64,000 nt of DNA, taken from NCBI GenBank assembly GCA_015501075.1, contig JADNYJ010000162.1, positions 1 through 64,000 of the forward strand, given 5' to 3'. The notes under the pieces were generated by a model. It was not told the origin of the DNA, ran no database searches, and saw only the letters and a list, made by a program, of their open reading frames with translations. Positions 12,173 to 23,926 of the stretch are shown here, piece by piece (position 1 is the first letter of the stretch; every line of letters begins with the position of its first letter). The position numbers were made by a program, and so were the translations under genes. This DNA is from Gymnopilus junonius. Taxonomy: Eukaryota > Basidiomycota > Agaricomycetes > Agaricales > Galerinaceae.

Positions 12173-12933
12173 CCCACCTTTGCTGATTCCAACTGCGGGT
12201 CACCTAGGCTATACTTATCCAAACCCAAAGTGTACAATGTCATCCATAACCATCTCGCCGAAACAGGGATGTAAAACCGCTGCATACAACAAGATATAGT
12301 CCATTTGCTGGTTGACCTCTTGACAAAACCCCATTTCTTCTGAAACAACCTATTAGAAAATATCCAAGTTACCATCCTCATAACCACAGGTAGAAAAGTA
12401 TAGAATAAAGCTTACATTACTGTCCAGTAACCCACACAGATCATTTCCCCCCACCACCAGTCCACAGCATCGTCGCATAAACCTAATCCCAACCTTCTTA
12501 AACTCCCTCCACATCACCTTCCCCGATCTCATTCCCAAAACCCAAAGTGCAATAACAACAGAGAACAACTTCAATGGACCTTGCAGCCACATATGCAAAG
12601 GGACGTTGATCAATATCCTGTCTGAGCGTGAAAATCCCTGACGGGTGGCGAGGGCCAAGACGGAGCTGGAGAATAGGTAGTGTATGATGTAGCCGCCGAG
12701 GTAAGTGTACCATTTTGGTATCTCCGGATCTGCACAAGAACCAAATAACGTATCAGTATAAACTTGAAGGGAGGGGGGGGGATTCAAATGCAAAGACGGG
12801 TGGTTGAATCGGGCTATACGTACATTGTTCATTGATCGCCTCAGAGGATAGCAACGCGACTTGCACAATAGCTAATATATGTGGACCTAAATTCGGGAAC
12901 CGGATCGCAAACCCCAGCATGCTCGAACATGCA
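12173..12933 (-). repeat. Segmental duplication, copy 1 (copy 2 at 32678-34403)
   Basis: The block is nearly identical to 32678-34403 once the 961 bp insertion in copy 2 is removed; only scattered differences are visible. It covers the last two exons, and part of the preceding exon, of a membrane-protein gene. Copy 1 has no insertion, so it keeps the ancestral arrangement at that site. Confidence 0.9.
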
Positions 12934-13235
12934 GCATGTATAGCTAGCGCAGTCGAAGTTGAGGTCTTTTCTCTCTCTTGCATCCTTGCACTATTGAAGA
13001 ACGCCAGGATCGCGATGGTGGTTATGAATATCATCAATACATAGAGGACGAGGACGAGGATGCGGGCTTCGGATGCTGTGAATGGGTTTTGAGTCTCGTT
13101 TTGTCTTGGGGACAGGTGGATTTGGACTTGGAGATGGGGGAAGGTTTGGTGGAGTGTTGTTAATTTTTTTTTATCATCTGCTTCAGAAAGATGGATAATG
13201 GGAGTGGGAGGCCTATTAAATCCCGACGCATACAT
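12215..13235 (-). CDS. Multi-pass membrane protein (unnamed basidiomycete family)
   Basis: The exon order on the minus strand is: an exon ending at 12824, 12729-12416, and 12349-12215. The introns are a 94 bp GT-AG intron and a 66 bp one. The joined frame runs from EARILVLVLYVLMIFITTIA through FPNLGPHILAIVQVALLSS, NEQYPEIPKWYTYLGGYIIH, SSSVLALATRQGFSRSDRI and PLKLFSVVIALWVLGMRSG. It ends NQQMDYILLYAAVLHPCFGE with the stop at 12215. At least four hydrophobic segments are visible, so it is probably an integral membrane protein. The start is uncertain; the reading frame is open back to 13235. I do not recognise the function. A near-identical but disrupted copy lies 20 kb downstream. Confidence 0.6.
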
Positions 13236-13699
13236 AAGAACTCCTCCAATTCTCTGGATGGATGCTTCGTATGAATGGCTTTAAGAGCTGGAAACAAGGT
13301 TCTTGTGCTTATCCCCCTCCTTAAAATTTTATGCATGTGACATAGTTCCCGAAACACCTCTGAACCGTCCTCGATGTGCAGATCCGTCATGGATGACAAT
13401 GAAAGAAGATGTTCACCGTGACTAGAAGCTTTGACGGGTCCAATTTGGACCGAGCGCAAATTGCTTAGCCAAGTAGAAGCGGAAGAGTGTTGAACTGGGA
13501 TATGGGGGGCATGGAATTCACGAAGAAGAGGAGCGTGCCCGCCGAATATCCGATTCGAATGGTTGTTAAAGGGAATTGTAAATGACTTTGAAGGCGAATA
13601 GAATTCGAATTCGAACACCCGGAGACGTAGAGCGGGGACGCACATGAGCCACGGTTTGGATTTGAACACGTCTGCCATTAAGTGTCCGCCCACACTCAC
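13160..13699 (-). pseudogene. F-box-associated LRR fragment
   Basis: The frame contains FEFEFYSPSKSFTIPF, FGGHAPLLREFHAPHIPV and STWLSNLRSVQIG. This is the LRR-like pattern of basidiomycete F-box proteins, which act as substrate adaptors of SCF ubiquitin ligases. The N-terminal F-box is not seen, and the 3' end runs into the upstream part of the membrane-protein gene. It is probably a relic or a partial gene. Confidence 0.5.
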
Positions 13700-13782
13700 G
13701 CTTACCCTCTCGATCCTGCTCCAGTTTTAAGAGTTTGTTTCTGGACGCACCTACTCCTATGCTCGTAGAAGGCAACAAAAGC

Positions 13783-14284
13783 GAGTCATCTCTTTCGAAG
13801 CTCCGCCCAGTGTCCCTGCACGAATCGCACACAACTCGAACGCGTGGTCAGGGTTTAGATGTGGAAAACTGAATGAAGAGAGTAAAAACGAGATTCAGAG
13901 ATAAGATATTGAACCAACCTTTAAGCAACCTTTCGAGCTGAACAGTCGAAGTTGGGGTACGAAAAGTTCGTCGTCATGATTCCGAAGGTAAAAAACGACC
14001 ACCACGATTTCTTTTACATCACGGCCACGCTGCGTCACATCTGACTTACACGTTTCTGAAGATCCCGTCCCCTACGTAATTATAAAGGCCTTCTTTGGTG
14101 ACTGACGCACTCATTCAGGATTTGATAATACTTGCTCCTCTCCGTCGTCAGAAACCTACTCTCCATATCGATGTTGGCGCCCATGTCAATTTTACGTTGA
14201 AGTGTACAGCCTGTCGACTTAGGTCCACAACACTCTTTTGAAGAGTCGATTCGATTCATGAATCATGAATCACAGATTATAATT
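13783..14284 (-). repeat. Right arm of the dispersed inverted repeat
   Basis: Its reverse complement matches 3372-3935. This arm keeps more CG dinucleotides than the left arm. It ends at 14284, one base before the foldback hairpin begins. Confidence 0.85.
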
Positions 14285-14285
14285 G

Positions 14286-14541
14286 GGAATCGGTGTAGGT
14301 ACCTAAATAGCACACTGGAGCTTTCATCAATTTCGTCATATTTCATGCCGTTCAGCTTATACCTTTACACTACGTCGTCCAATAGCTTTCGGGTTTTTTG
14401 TATCCTGTTTTTATTGATTATAGCTACGTTCTTGTGATTAGCTATTGGAAGACGTAGTGTAAAGGTATAAGCTGAACGGCATGAAATATGACGAAATTGA
14501 TGAAAGCTCCAGTGTGCTATTTAGGTACCTACACCGATTCC
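14286..14541. repeat. Foldback (hairpin) element with 102-bp arms
   Basis: The arms 14286-14387 and 14440-14541 are reverse complements with one mismatch visible (TACGTCGTCC against TACGTCTTCC). The 52 bp loop contains TAGCTACGTTCTTG, and GCTACGTTCTTG recurs at about 14640. No open frame is present. The near-perfect pairing suggests a recent foldback or MITE-like insertion, but I could not define a target-site duplication. Confidence 0.85.
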
Positions 14542-15955
14542 ATCATTCCTGTGTATTTTCCACTCAGTTCCTTTGATATCTATTCGCTCAATGCTTCAAT
14601 CTCTTCTGGGCCTCTTGTCTCTTGTTTCTGTTGCCTAAAGCTACGTTCTTGCAATGCTATGTGCAAAATACATCATGAATCGATGTTTTATGCTTTCTGC
14701 TCTATACTGCCCTACTAAAAAAGCCTATAAATTTTTAAAGGTAATAGTTTAGCTGTATATATATTGTATAACAATATTCCTGCGCTTGTAATACTATATT
14801 TATTCTCCACTGTTATGATTACTGACCCATGATGAGTACCATGTACCAAGGCCCATTTCTCAATATTACCTTCAAGGCGCACACTTTTAAAGGTCATAAA
14901 CATAAATGTAATGCTGGTAAAAGCTTAAATCTAGCTCCAGGAAGCAGCAATCGTCCTTCAGGCTCATAAATACATCCATCTTCACCTAAGATAGGCCACA
15001 TTTGCACTCATTTATCGGGATAAATTGGGAGGGTTCTTGCAATAAACAGGCAAGAAGAAGTTATTAAACTAATATTATTAAGTTATCTGATATTTAGGCG
15101 CTGTGGGGCAAGGCAGAGACACCTAGAGTGTCTCTGTAAGAAGATATCCATTTTCGTGTCTAAATAAGGCAATATGATGCAATAAATGCATCTATTACTT
15201 AATTTACGTACATAGAAAGGAGGGTGCACAAAGAAAATGGACAAAATCGATAGGGAACAGTAGAATATACGTGCTCGACGTCGGGCACAGCGAGCGGAAG
15301 GCAGCGGAACAGGTGCCGGAGGTTGCCATCAAAGGCCGTCGGTCTATATTTGGCGTGGGCGCACCTGTCGGACGCCGACTAAGTCCCCGCCGGTTGATCA
15401 ATCACGTGGATGCCTTACCTATACTATGTACTTGGTGTAAAGTGCGTACTTCATTGGAAGGAATATCGACGGGTAAGCAGAAAGGAGGAAACCGCATACA
15501 AACTTCTAGGCACAACGTGATCGATTCATGCCTACTAACTTGACAGACAGGGTGGGAACCTTAGGTGTCAAGCTCCTTCTCGAGATACGAGAAGTGGTTT
15601 AGGAGCCTGGCACAAATGATGCCTTCACTGAAGACTAAGGAAGAAAATGGCTGCATCCGTGCCAGTCAAAGGCAATTTATACACGCGCTACGTAACTTAT
15701 GACAATGATTCTTCAGCCAGAGATTAAGAGCGCGCACAATGGCTTTCTTCGGCGTTTAGAGAAATTTCTTCGCCCAGAAACAAGTTTTGAATACCAGTAT
15801 AAACGCAACCCGTCAATAACTTTAACTCATAAATTAGATAAATCTCTGGTTACAAGTCTGGGTTTCCACCGTTTGCAAATATGGTCTCATAGCCCAACTT
15901 CCAATATAGCCTAAATTCATTCATTGGGTACATTGACCTTACATTTCAAACACTG
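14542..15955. other. No recognisable gene
   Basis: AT-rich stretch with only short frames. The last few bases border the 3' end of the kinase-like gene on the minus strand. Confidence 0.4.
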
Positions 15956-17313
15956 TCAGTCTGTTACATCAACTGCCGCTTTCGAGAAATGTAAAGAAGA
16001 CTGTGGTGTTCTTCTTAGATATTCGTCCAATCTGAACAGTGCCTCACGAGCAGTGGGTCGATCTTCAGAGCAAGGTGCAATGAGACCAAGCCATAGCTGA
16101 TCAATTTCTGCGAGTCCCGTCTGAGGGTGTATTAATAATGCGATCGCCTGTCCGAATAGAGGGAAGAAAAGCTTACAGGGTAAAGGGATTCATGAATATT
16201 TGAGCCGAACTGCCAAATATCCAATTTAAAAGGGTTGTAAGGTTCATCATTTTCCAATTCAGGAGGAATTCGTCGGCGGTAAATTTCTCTCGGCGGGACG
16301 GGAACTCCTGAGCAGAGACGTTCAGAGGCCAAGGAGTCTTCAGGAAACTCGATGGCCGACTCAAAGTCTATGACATAAACACGGGGACGAGTCACAGTGG
16401 ATCGTTCGTCCATGGATTCCGGAAGCCATTCAACGACGAAATTCTCCAAAAAGAGATCCTAAAGTCACAAGATGTTAATAATGCACAAGACAAGTAAAAA
16501 GTCTGATTTTCTTACTCTATGTGCAATGTGATTGTCATGAAGGTATGAAATGCCCTGTTGCCAATCAAATCTCAGATTGCTGACTTGAAATAGAATGGCG
16601 ATGGATATACCTCAAGAGCCTGAAGGATCATATATAATAAGTCTTCGACCGAACTTCCGCAAGAAGGGAGCATAGCATCATCCAGGTCAAGAAGGAGTCT
16701 CGGAAAAACACCGATTACAATGTCATCAAATATGATTTCATCGATCAAGGGTAAAACATGGTTGTTGGCAAACAAAGATTCAGGAGGTTGAGATAGCCGG
16801 CGCAAAAGACGATGGACTGTCACGCCTTGATCACCAGCCGTCAGAACACGAAGGACGCAATCTCGTCTAATGCCTCGAGTTGTTCGTGCAACATGGGTAA
16901 GGCCGTTATGGACAAGGAATCGCTTCACACGAATGTTGATGTTAACCTTGTTCGCGCTGAAATAGAGGTAATTATCTGGTTGAGGAAGACCTTCAGGTTG
17001 CGAGTGGAAGCCAAAACCTGCTTCCCACAGAGCCAATCCATGCCTGGATAAGAGGGGACCGAATTCATTCCAGGCCGCATTATAAACGTGTATGTCAGTC
17101 TCATGAAATAATCGCCAGGAAGACAAGTCAATAGGAAGCTAAGAACGAATAAGTATCAAGGATCTTCTATGGATGGAATAATAAACTCACATTTTCGCGG
17201 CGAGGCTTCCTTCTTGACGTCGACTGGTTGGCAGCCGAAAGAACACAGGCAAAGGTGATGGCAGTTAACAATCCCAAGTGCAGATGGGAAATGAAGCGAA
17301 CTTCGTCTGCCAT
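15956..17313 (-). CDS. Protein kinase-like protein with atypical catalytic motifs
   Basis: The exons are 17313-17191, 17138-16611, 16554-16516, 16458-16177 and 16120-15956. Each is a multiple of three, and together they give 378 residues. The N-terminus (HLGLLTAITFACVLSAA) is hydrophobic and could be a signal peptide or anchor. The C-lobe is clear: GISYLHDNHIAHR and DLFLENFVVEW form the catalytic loop (HRD...N). VYVIDFESA replaces DFG with DFE, PPEL stands in for APE, KLDIWQFG is the F-helix motif, and EDRPTAREAL lies near the end. I see no glycine-rich loop, and the expected beta-3 lysine may be Arg (CVLRVL). The type resembles the lineage-expanded kinase-like proteins of agaricomycetes. Activity is uncertain because the metal-binding loop and lysine depart from consensus. 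Confidence 0.85.
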
Positions 17314-17809
17314 AGACAAGGATATTGATGAGTATGGTGGATAAACGACGTAAAAGAGATGTGCAACTGAAGCAAAACTGGGGGGTATATTTGAACGAAG
17401 TAAATTATCTTAGTATTAGTAACCAAAGTCAACATGATACCACGTGACCAATTACGTTGACCTCGGACCTCGGCCCTGCCAAATTGCTCCCTCATCGACA
17501 GCAGTAGATTCTCGCGATACCGACAACTGGATCACAGATGTGCGTTTTTCGGGCCAGTGACCAGTCGTTAAAAATCACTGATATCTTTCATTAACGGCAT
17601 TATTATTGCCCTTAAGCTCCTTATATTCAGAGCGTACAATTTAAACTCAGACTGGCAACTTAAAATATGCTCGATGCTACCCCAATGGTTCGATACAACA
17701 AATTTGGAATTCGTTTAGGTAAAAACATCATAGTATCTTGATAAAATTTACATTGTGGATGGATAGGAGGTGCAGTGATAAACAAAACCTGAGAATACAC
17801 CCTGCAGGC

Positions 17810-18360
17810 TCAGGGATAGCTGGGAGATTGCGCCAATCTGATAGATAACAAAAAAAACTTATTGATGTTCTGAAATAAACTAGCAAATACACTTACGCGG
17901 TAGGTTGAAGAGGCGTAAAATTGACATGGACTTGGTAAACAAACGTCATACGATCTCCGAACTCTAGAATGTAGTTGACATGCTAAAATGGTCATTAGCA
18001 AAGATTATTGACTGCAAGAAGGCAAGGCATACAGTTGAGGACGTCTCCTTGAAGCCAACAAATTTGCCCACATATATGTTCCCGGAGGTGGACGACCTAA
18101 AGGCAATGTTTGACGTGCCTCTCACTAAGCAGTTGTGGTTCTGTCGATGTTAGGTCAGCTCGAGAGACCACAAAGCGCAGGAATAGAATACTCATACCAT
18201 TGTTGAAGTTCGTTGTAAGAAATATGCGAGAGGGAATGCTACAACGAATGTTATTTTCCACCCTATATATACTCAGTAGTATATGTATCTCGGACCGTTT
18301 CGCCATATCGTAGCGGCGGATGTTTTTGTCCTCCTGAATCACAGAAAGAAAATTACACAC
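17810..18360 (-). CDS. Possible short multi-exon gene, unrecognised
   Basis: On the minus strand, exon-like pieces are separated by plausible introns. One reads VNYILEFGDRMTFVYQVHVN then FTPLQPT. It is followed by a GTAAGT...CAG intron and a short last exon (LAQSPSYP) with the stop at 17810. An upstream piece (GNIYVGKFVGFKETSST) precedes a GTATGC...TTTTAG intron. I do not recognise the family, and the 5' exons are not resolved. It may be a relic. Confidence 0.25.
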
Positions 18361-21300
18361 ATGCGCGAAGAACTCGGCGTGTACCCCTTAACCGACTCGC
18401 TCCTTGACATGTTTGATTGACCTGAATAAATAGGCCAAGGTCGATTTCCACTTACCACGCGTTATTGGCGGGCATATGATAATCTATCTACAATGCCAAT
18501 CCTCCAGATATCTGCTAATTGGCTTTCAAAAGGACGCTGACTATGCCTATCCTTCGTGGTGTATACCGAGGGTTGCGGTCTACATCCGGAATTGTAATAC
18601 AACTCACCATCCACTCGGTAACCATGAGTTCTCACCCATCCGATTTGATATTTTATTAGTCCCCTAGTTAGCTCCGCTGGAGCTGCAGATATAGTCCTGA
18701 CTCACCCTCTATTTACCATGAGGCTTCCTGTGTGGGTCCAGCCTGTGCACGAGCACGATATTTTGAAGCGTGGATAATCAGATAGATTTCTAAAACATAA
18801 TACGCAGAATGTCGAAGAATTTAGTAAGGACATGGTGGAAATCTCGTCAAATAGATACAGGAGCTTCGAAAGGATGAGCTGTGTGGGCGCCTATTCCACC
18901 TGCGTCCGTGTAATCCCTCTCGGACATCTCCGGACCACCGTGTGGCTTTCAAAAAGATGCATTAAGTTAGGTCTCAGAACATCTATAGAAAAGGCTGATC
19001 CTATGTTGAAATGTCGGTTGAGTAAGTTGTATGACAAATTTTTTGTACAAATAGCACCCGCATCCTCGCAGATCGGTGACACCGCCCGTCTCCATTTTCC
19101 CCTATGCCATATCGGACATACGCCACCTCGGAGCACATTCAGACCTTTCTTGACCGTCGGCCAAGATCCACATTTTTCCGGTTTTCTGCGCCTGAAATTC
19201 GAAACTTGACAGCATCTCTTACCATTGTCATGGATCCTATCGTATCACACCACACCACACCACACCATACCGAATTTTAAAGAGCTTTCTCGCTGGCAGC
19301 TGAGTGATGACTCGACATCCTGTATTACTATACCAAGGTGGTATAAAATTGGTTCTAATCTTTTTGGAAGCTGACCAATTAGCTGGTTTTCGTTTCATCG
19401 CCCATTCTGGCAATGTTTTGATGTATACACAAAGAACGGACCTGGTATTTGCCTTTGTCTTCCATTGCTACCATGAGTAAAAATTATTTGGGGTATCAAC
19501 AGCGATTTACAATCGTACATTTCTTCATAGACCATGCTAATTTTGGGACTTTCCTGATCGTCATCAGACTTCCAACAATGCGTTCCACTAGATGCGCGAT
19601 GTCGATGCATTAATATACAGCAATAGCAACATCTGTACAAGGAACGGAACGTGTTCAAGAGAGCGCCCGTGGGTGCAGTGAACAGCATTTTAGCGTGTTT
19701 GTTAGCTTTTGACAAGTGGGCGTGGTCCATACTAATTGTCCAAATGTAGACCAATGGCAAGGCGGCGTCTGAACCATACAAAGAATTTGAACCATCTTAC
19801 CTTCAGTGTTCACCCATGAACAAGTGTGCATCAGCACTTCGCGCTGATTTCTGAAGATGTGTTTCGTTACATTCCGGAGTTGATCATCCAGCGGATTCCA
19901 GCCTCTTGATATACCAGGTCAATATGAATAGTCAATGACCTAGTTGGCAAACCAGCGCCCTAACGGTAAAATATTGTGCCGTCGGAAGGGCGGACGGAAG
20001 ACCTATCAGCTCTATCTTCAGACCAAAGGTCTCATAAGAATGTTAGAATGCTGTAGACTGTCATCAATTGTGGATGGAACCTGGACTGCGGAAAAGAAAG
20101 AGGATTTGGCGTGGGAATGAGAATGAACATGACTGGTATACTTGATTTCGAAGTCAGTATGTGCGCATCGTTCTCTTCGGGGTGACTGAGAATGGAGGCC
20201 AAATGGAGGCAGCGATTTCCGACATGGCAGAGGAGGAAGCTAAGACACATGCATCAGTCTACTACGTCAACCTAGCGTACTACCCCTTCGGGTAACGAGA
20301 AACCTTGATCCTCGGCGAAGCAAAGAGTCGTCGAAGGGTACTTGATCAGCGTACTTGTTTGTGCATGCAATGTGTGTGAGGCGAAAGCCATGTGAATCAA
20401 ATCATCGGTCCGTCACCCTAAGACGAGTCATTGTCTACAAAGCGCAAGGACACTTGGACAATACAAGAATCCATTTGAACAGGACGTGGAATAACAGAAG
20501 AAGTTCACATCTCCGATCGCTAGATTACCCATGACCGTTGAAGAGTAAGCACTGGCAGCTGACGGCGGCGTTGATAATGACGACCCTCATGCTACGAATT
20601 CAGCGAACCTGCTACATAGCAGTCGAAAAGTAAGAATCCTTCGCCGTAGTGAGCCCTAGCTAACCAGAACAACCGTCAATTGATGACGACAGTAAAAGTT
20701 CTTCTGGTCAAAGCAAGAGAGGATGTCAGAATGACGGAAGATAAGCAGCTGACCGAATGCACTGGACATCGGAGTCGAAAAGTAACCCTTCGCCGTAGTG
20801 TGCCCTGGTGAAGCAGACCGATCGTCAACGGATGGTGATTGTAAAGGAATATTTGCTCTTGTGATTTGTAAATTGTCGGGATAAAAATCAAAGCATCCCG
20901 GGCCTCCCTCAATATAATTCAAGTCAAAAAGTTATGTAATTCCGAGATTCGCTTTCAAAGACAGAACGAATCCCACACATTAGGACAGCGGGAGATCTCA
21001 AATTAGGCGCAAGTTGTTTAAGCTCCAATGTTGTAAAATCGGCGAATACCCAACATCGGAACACTTGCACCACAAAGATAGGCATCAGAAAAAGTGACCG
21101 TTTGGTGTATTAGAGTATATTACCTCGCAGTGAATACAAGAACGTTATTACAATCCGTTGAAGAATGCGAGACTTGTAGCTAGAACTGCAAAGAAATGTA
21201 TGTGGATGCAGGTTATGTACCGCGTTACAAAAAATGTATACGGAATGTATTGACATCGAAGATCCCTCAGCCTCTAATGTACTGATAAAACAGACATGCA

Positions 21301-21520
21301 GTGTTTTTGCATTGGCTTACCAGGCTCGTGGTCTTACTGACATTGGCATAACGAAGTTGTGGCCTCGCTGCAATACTTGCGACTGCAATGCAATCAAGCT
21401 GCATTTCACGTAGCCTTGATTACATTGATTTATACGGCCGCATCACTCAATTCATTGGGATATAAAATGTGTAGTCAGTACTGCATAGATATGTGATACA
21501 GGTATCCAATACACTGCGAT
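18361..21520. other. Long stretch without recognisable genes
   Basis: About 3.2 kb holds no frame with family resemblance on either strand. It has an (ACACC)n run at about 19242-19267 and a diverged tandem duplication at 20623-20847. It may be old repeat-derived DNA. Confidence 0.4.
20623..20847. repeat. Diverged direct duplication
   Basis: A block of about 73 bp at 20623 (TCGAAAAGTAAGAATCC, then TTCGCCGTAGTGAGCCCT) recurs at 20775 (TCGAAAAGTAACCC, then TTCGCCGTAGTGTGCCCT) with further similarity downstream. The period is about 152 bp. Confidence 0.6.
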
Positions 21521-23430
21521 CTAAAGCTCGTCGTAGCCCAACTCCTCGATATCCGGATCTTGACCCATTCCATCCCCTTCTGGTCCGAATTCTTGTTCGT
21601 CCGGCTCCTCCAAATGTTCCTCATCTTCCTCTGAATCGTCGGTCTCGCTTGATTGGTCTCCTCTAATCCCAAAATCCCATTCTTCTTTGTCAATCTCACC
21701 CACGTCGCTTAGATCCTCCTCGTCCATTCCGTCATCCTCCTCCTCCTCTTCTACTTCAGAAGGCTTCTTTACATCAAGCTTGTCGCGATCCTGCTTGAAA
21801 AAATCGGTTGCTGCCTGTGTTGACTTATGGCCGACGCCACCACCACGGAATCGCATCATCATATCCTGGTCCACAAACCTGTCGTATTCAGACGTCAGTA
21901 AACTAACTATTTACTGACAATACACTCACATTCCGACATAATATAGCTGCCAGTCTGCCTCTGGATTTCCGGTTGAGCGCGCAATCGATGACGGACCAAG
22001 GTATTTCTTAGTAACCCCCCAGTGAAATGCCAGAATCAGGTGAACAGCGCGGATGACTTGAGCAGGGTCGACAAAACCAAAGGCTGCCTTGTCATTTCCA
22101 GGCACAAATCCCAGGTGTAAGAGACGCTTAGCTTTCCAACCAGTGCGTGGTGTCATGTCCCTCCCAAACCATCGAACAAACAGAAATTCCATCCGTTGAG
22201 GCTCAAATGTTTTTGACTGAGGTCCCATATGTCGAATTTGAGCATGAAATATTCCCAATATCCGGCCATACCAATATGGATGAGGATCTTCATTGTGTTC
22301 CTCGTTCTCGGGAGAGAGAACCATGAAATCGGCGTGGCCAGGAATGCGGGGATTGAGTGAATCTTGATCACGCCGTAAATCATATGTGGTATAGTTCACA
22401 CATAGAACCTTGTGTCGATAAATCATGTTATTGTCGATGATGACTGACCGTCGTTCAGCGGCTGTAAATTCTAGCTTGTCACCTTCGTATCTGCGACCAA
22501 GGAGCTGAGATAATAAGTGGTTCTTGAGACGGGGCAAAAAGTCCTTTATAAAATGTTAATTTATGTAACTGAAAGCTATCAAATGAGCTTACACGAAGCG
22601 CTGGATCTTCCTTGTTCATCTCTAACCACCGAGGGAGATTAATTTTATGTCAGCGGTCCAATGCGATCTGATGATGCTGTTCCGGTTGGGTCGCTGGTAG
22701 TGATTCTTCTTCATCAAAAGGAACTGTCGCATGCTTATCATCAGACAGTCCCCCAATGCCTTCTTGCTTGTTCCGTTCCTTCATCAAGTGGATGAATCGT
22801 TCACGTCTGACTTGCAAACCTATTCCAATGACATGTTTTCCTTTGTGCACTCATCGATACATGCGCTTCACTCGTCGATGTTCAAGCTCACCCTATATAT
22901 TTGAATGTCAACTTTACTTCAAGATACGAGAAGAAATCACCGTACCGTCTGGGTGCTATAATTGTCCATTGTCCCATGTAGTCGGATAGCTTTGGCGTAT
23001 CCACCAAGTGAGTGCAGCTTGATGGTGCCGAGGTGGAATAGTCGCTGCTTATGAGTTGGCTGTTTTGTTGCTAAAGAAGCTTTAGGGTTATGGGTGGAGG
23101 ACTTCTTAATCGCAGCCTTTGACTGGCGTCTACCCCGAGCAGCTTCTTCAGATGGCAAGTCATACGTCTGGTACTTCTGACATAAGTGCCTCTCAAATTC
23201 ACGTAAATTCTCTCCGAGTCTGGTTGTTGACGTCTCGAGATCATTCACAGTGGTTTCGGTATGAAGCTGCAGTTTTGCGAGCGCATGCCATGATGCAAGC
23301 TCAAATAGTAGCTTGCGAACAATGCCATCTTGCTTACCCGGGAAGAGCCCCTCAAAAACAGGAATAGCACACTGTATAGTGGAGAATCAGTCCAGTAGAA
23401 TGGAGAAATAGGCCAAGCCATAATGTGACC

Positions 23431-23605
23431 TGTTGGGATTATTTAGATGAATAGCATAATATTCTAAGCTCCTACAGAGCTCTTATATACGTAGCTATAA
23501 TGTATCTACAATATTCTAGTGTTAACTACAGGAATAGATGACTCAGTGAATTACTAATTAATAAGTTCTCGAATATACTACTAAATGGCGGATTGATCTC
23601 CAATA
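23431..23605 (-). repeat. 3' LTR of the copia-like element
   Basis: On the plus strand it begins TGTTGGGATTATT and ends CTCCAATA. It is identical by eye to 24881-25055. Confidence 0.9.
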
Positions 23606-23617
23606 CTCCTCCTCAAT
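23606..23617 (-). other. Candidate polypurine tract
   Basis: On the minus strand, ATTGAGGAGGAG sits directly against the 3' LTR, where a plus-strand primer site is expected. Confidence 0.5.
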
Positions 23618-23926
23618 TCGGCATTTCCTAAATATAAATCCATCAAATTATCGTCCAAATGCGGAATCTAGACCGCGAACAATCTCCTAAGCACGGAATT
23701 TAGACCGCAAACGATCTGCAAATGAAAGGAGCACTCTAGCATCCTCCAAAAAATATCTTGAGCACTAAGCATGGCACTAAGCCTCTGGCACTGAGCCCGG
23801 CACAAAGCCTCTTCAAATTGGTAGGCACAAAGCATCCACCAAAATCCGTAAGCACGTCATCCAAAAATAGCTGCACAGGAACCAAGCATCTGCGCAAAAT
23901 CCTGTTCCCTTGTGAATCTTCTTCCT

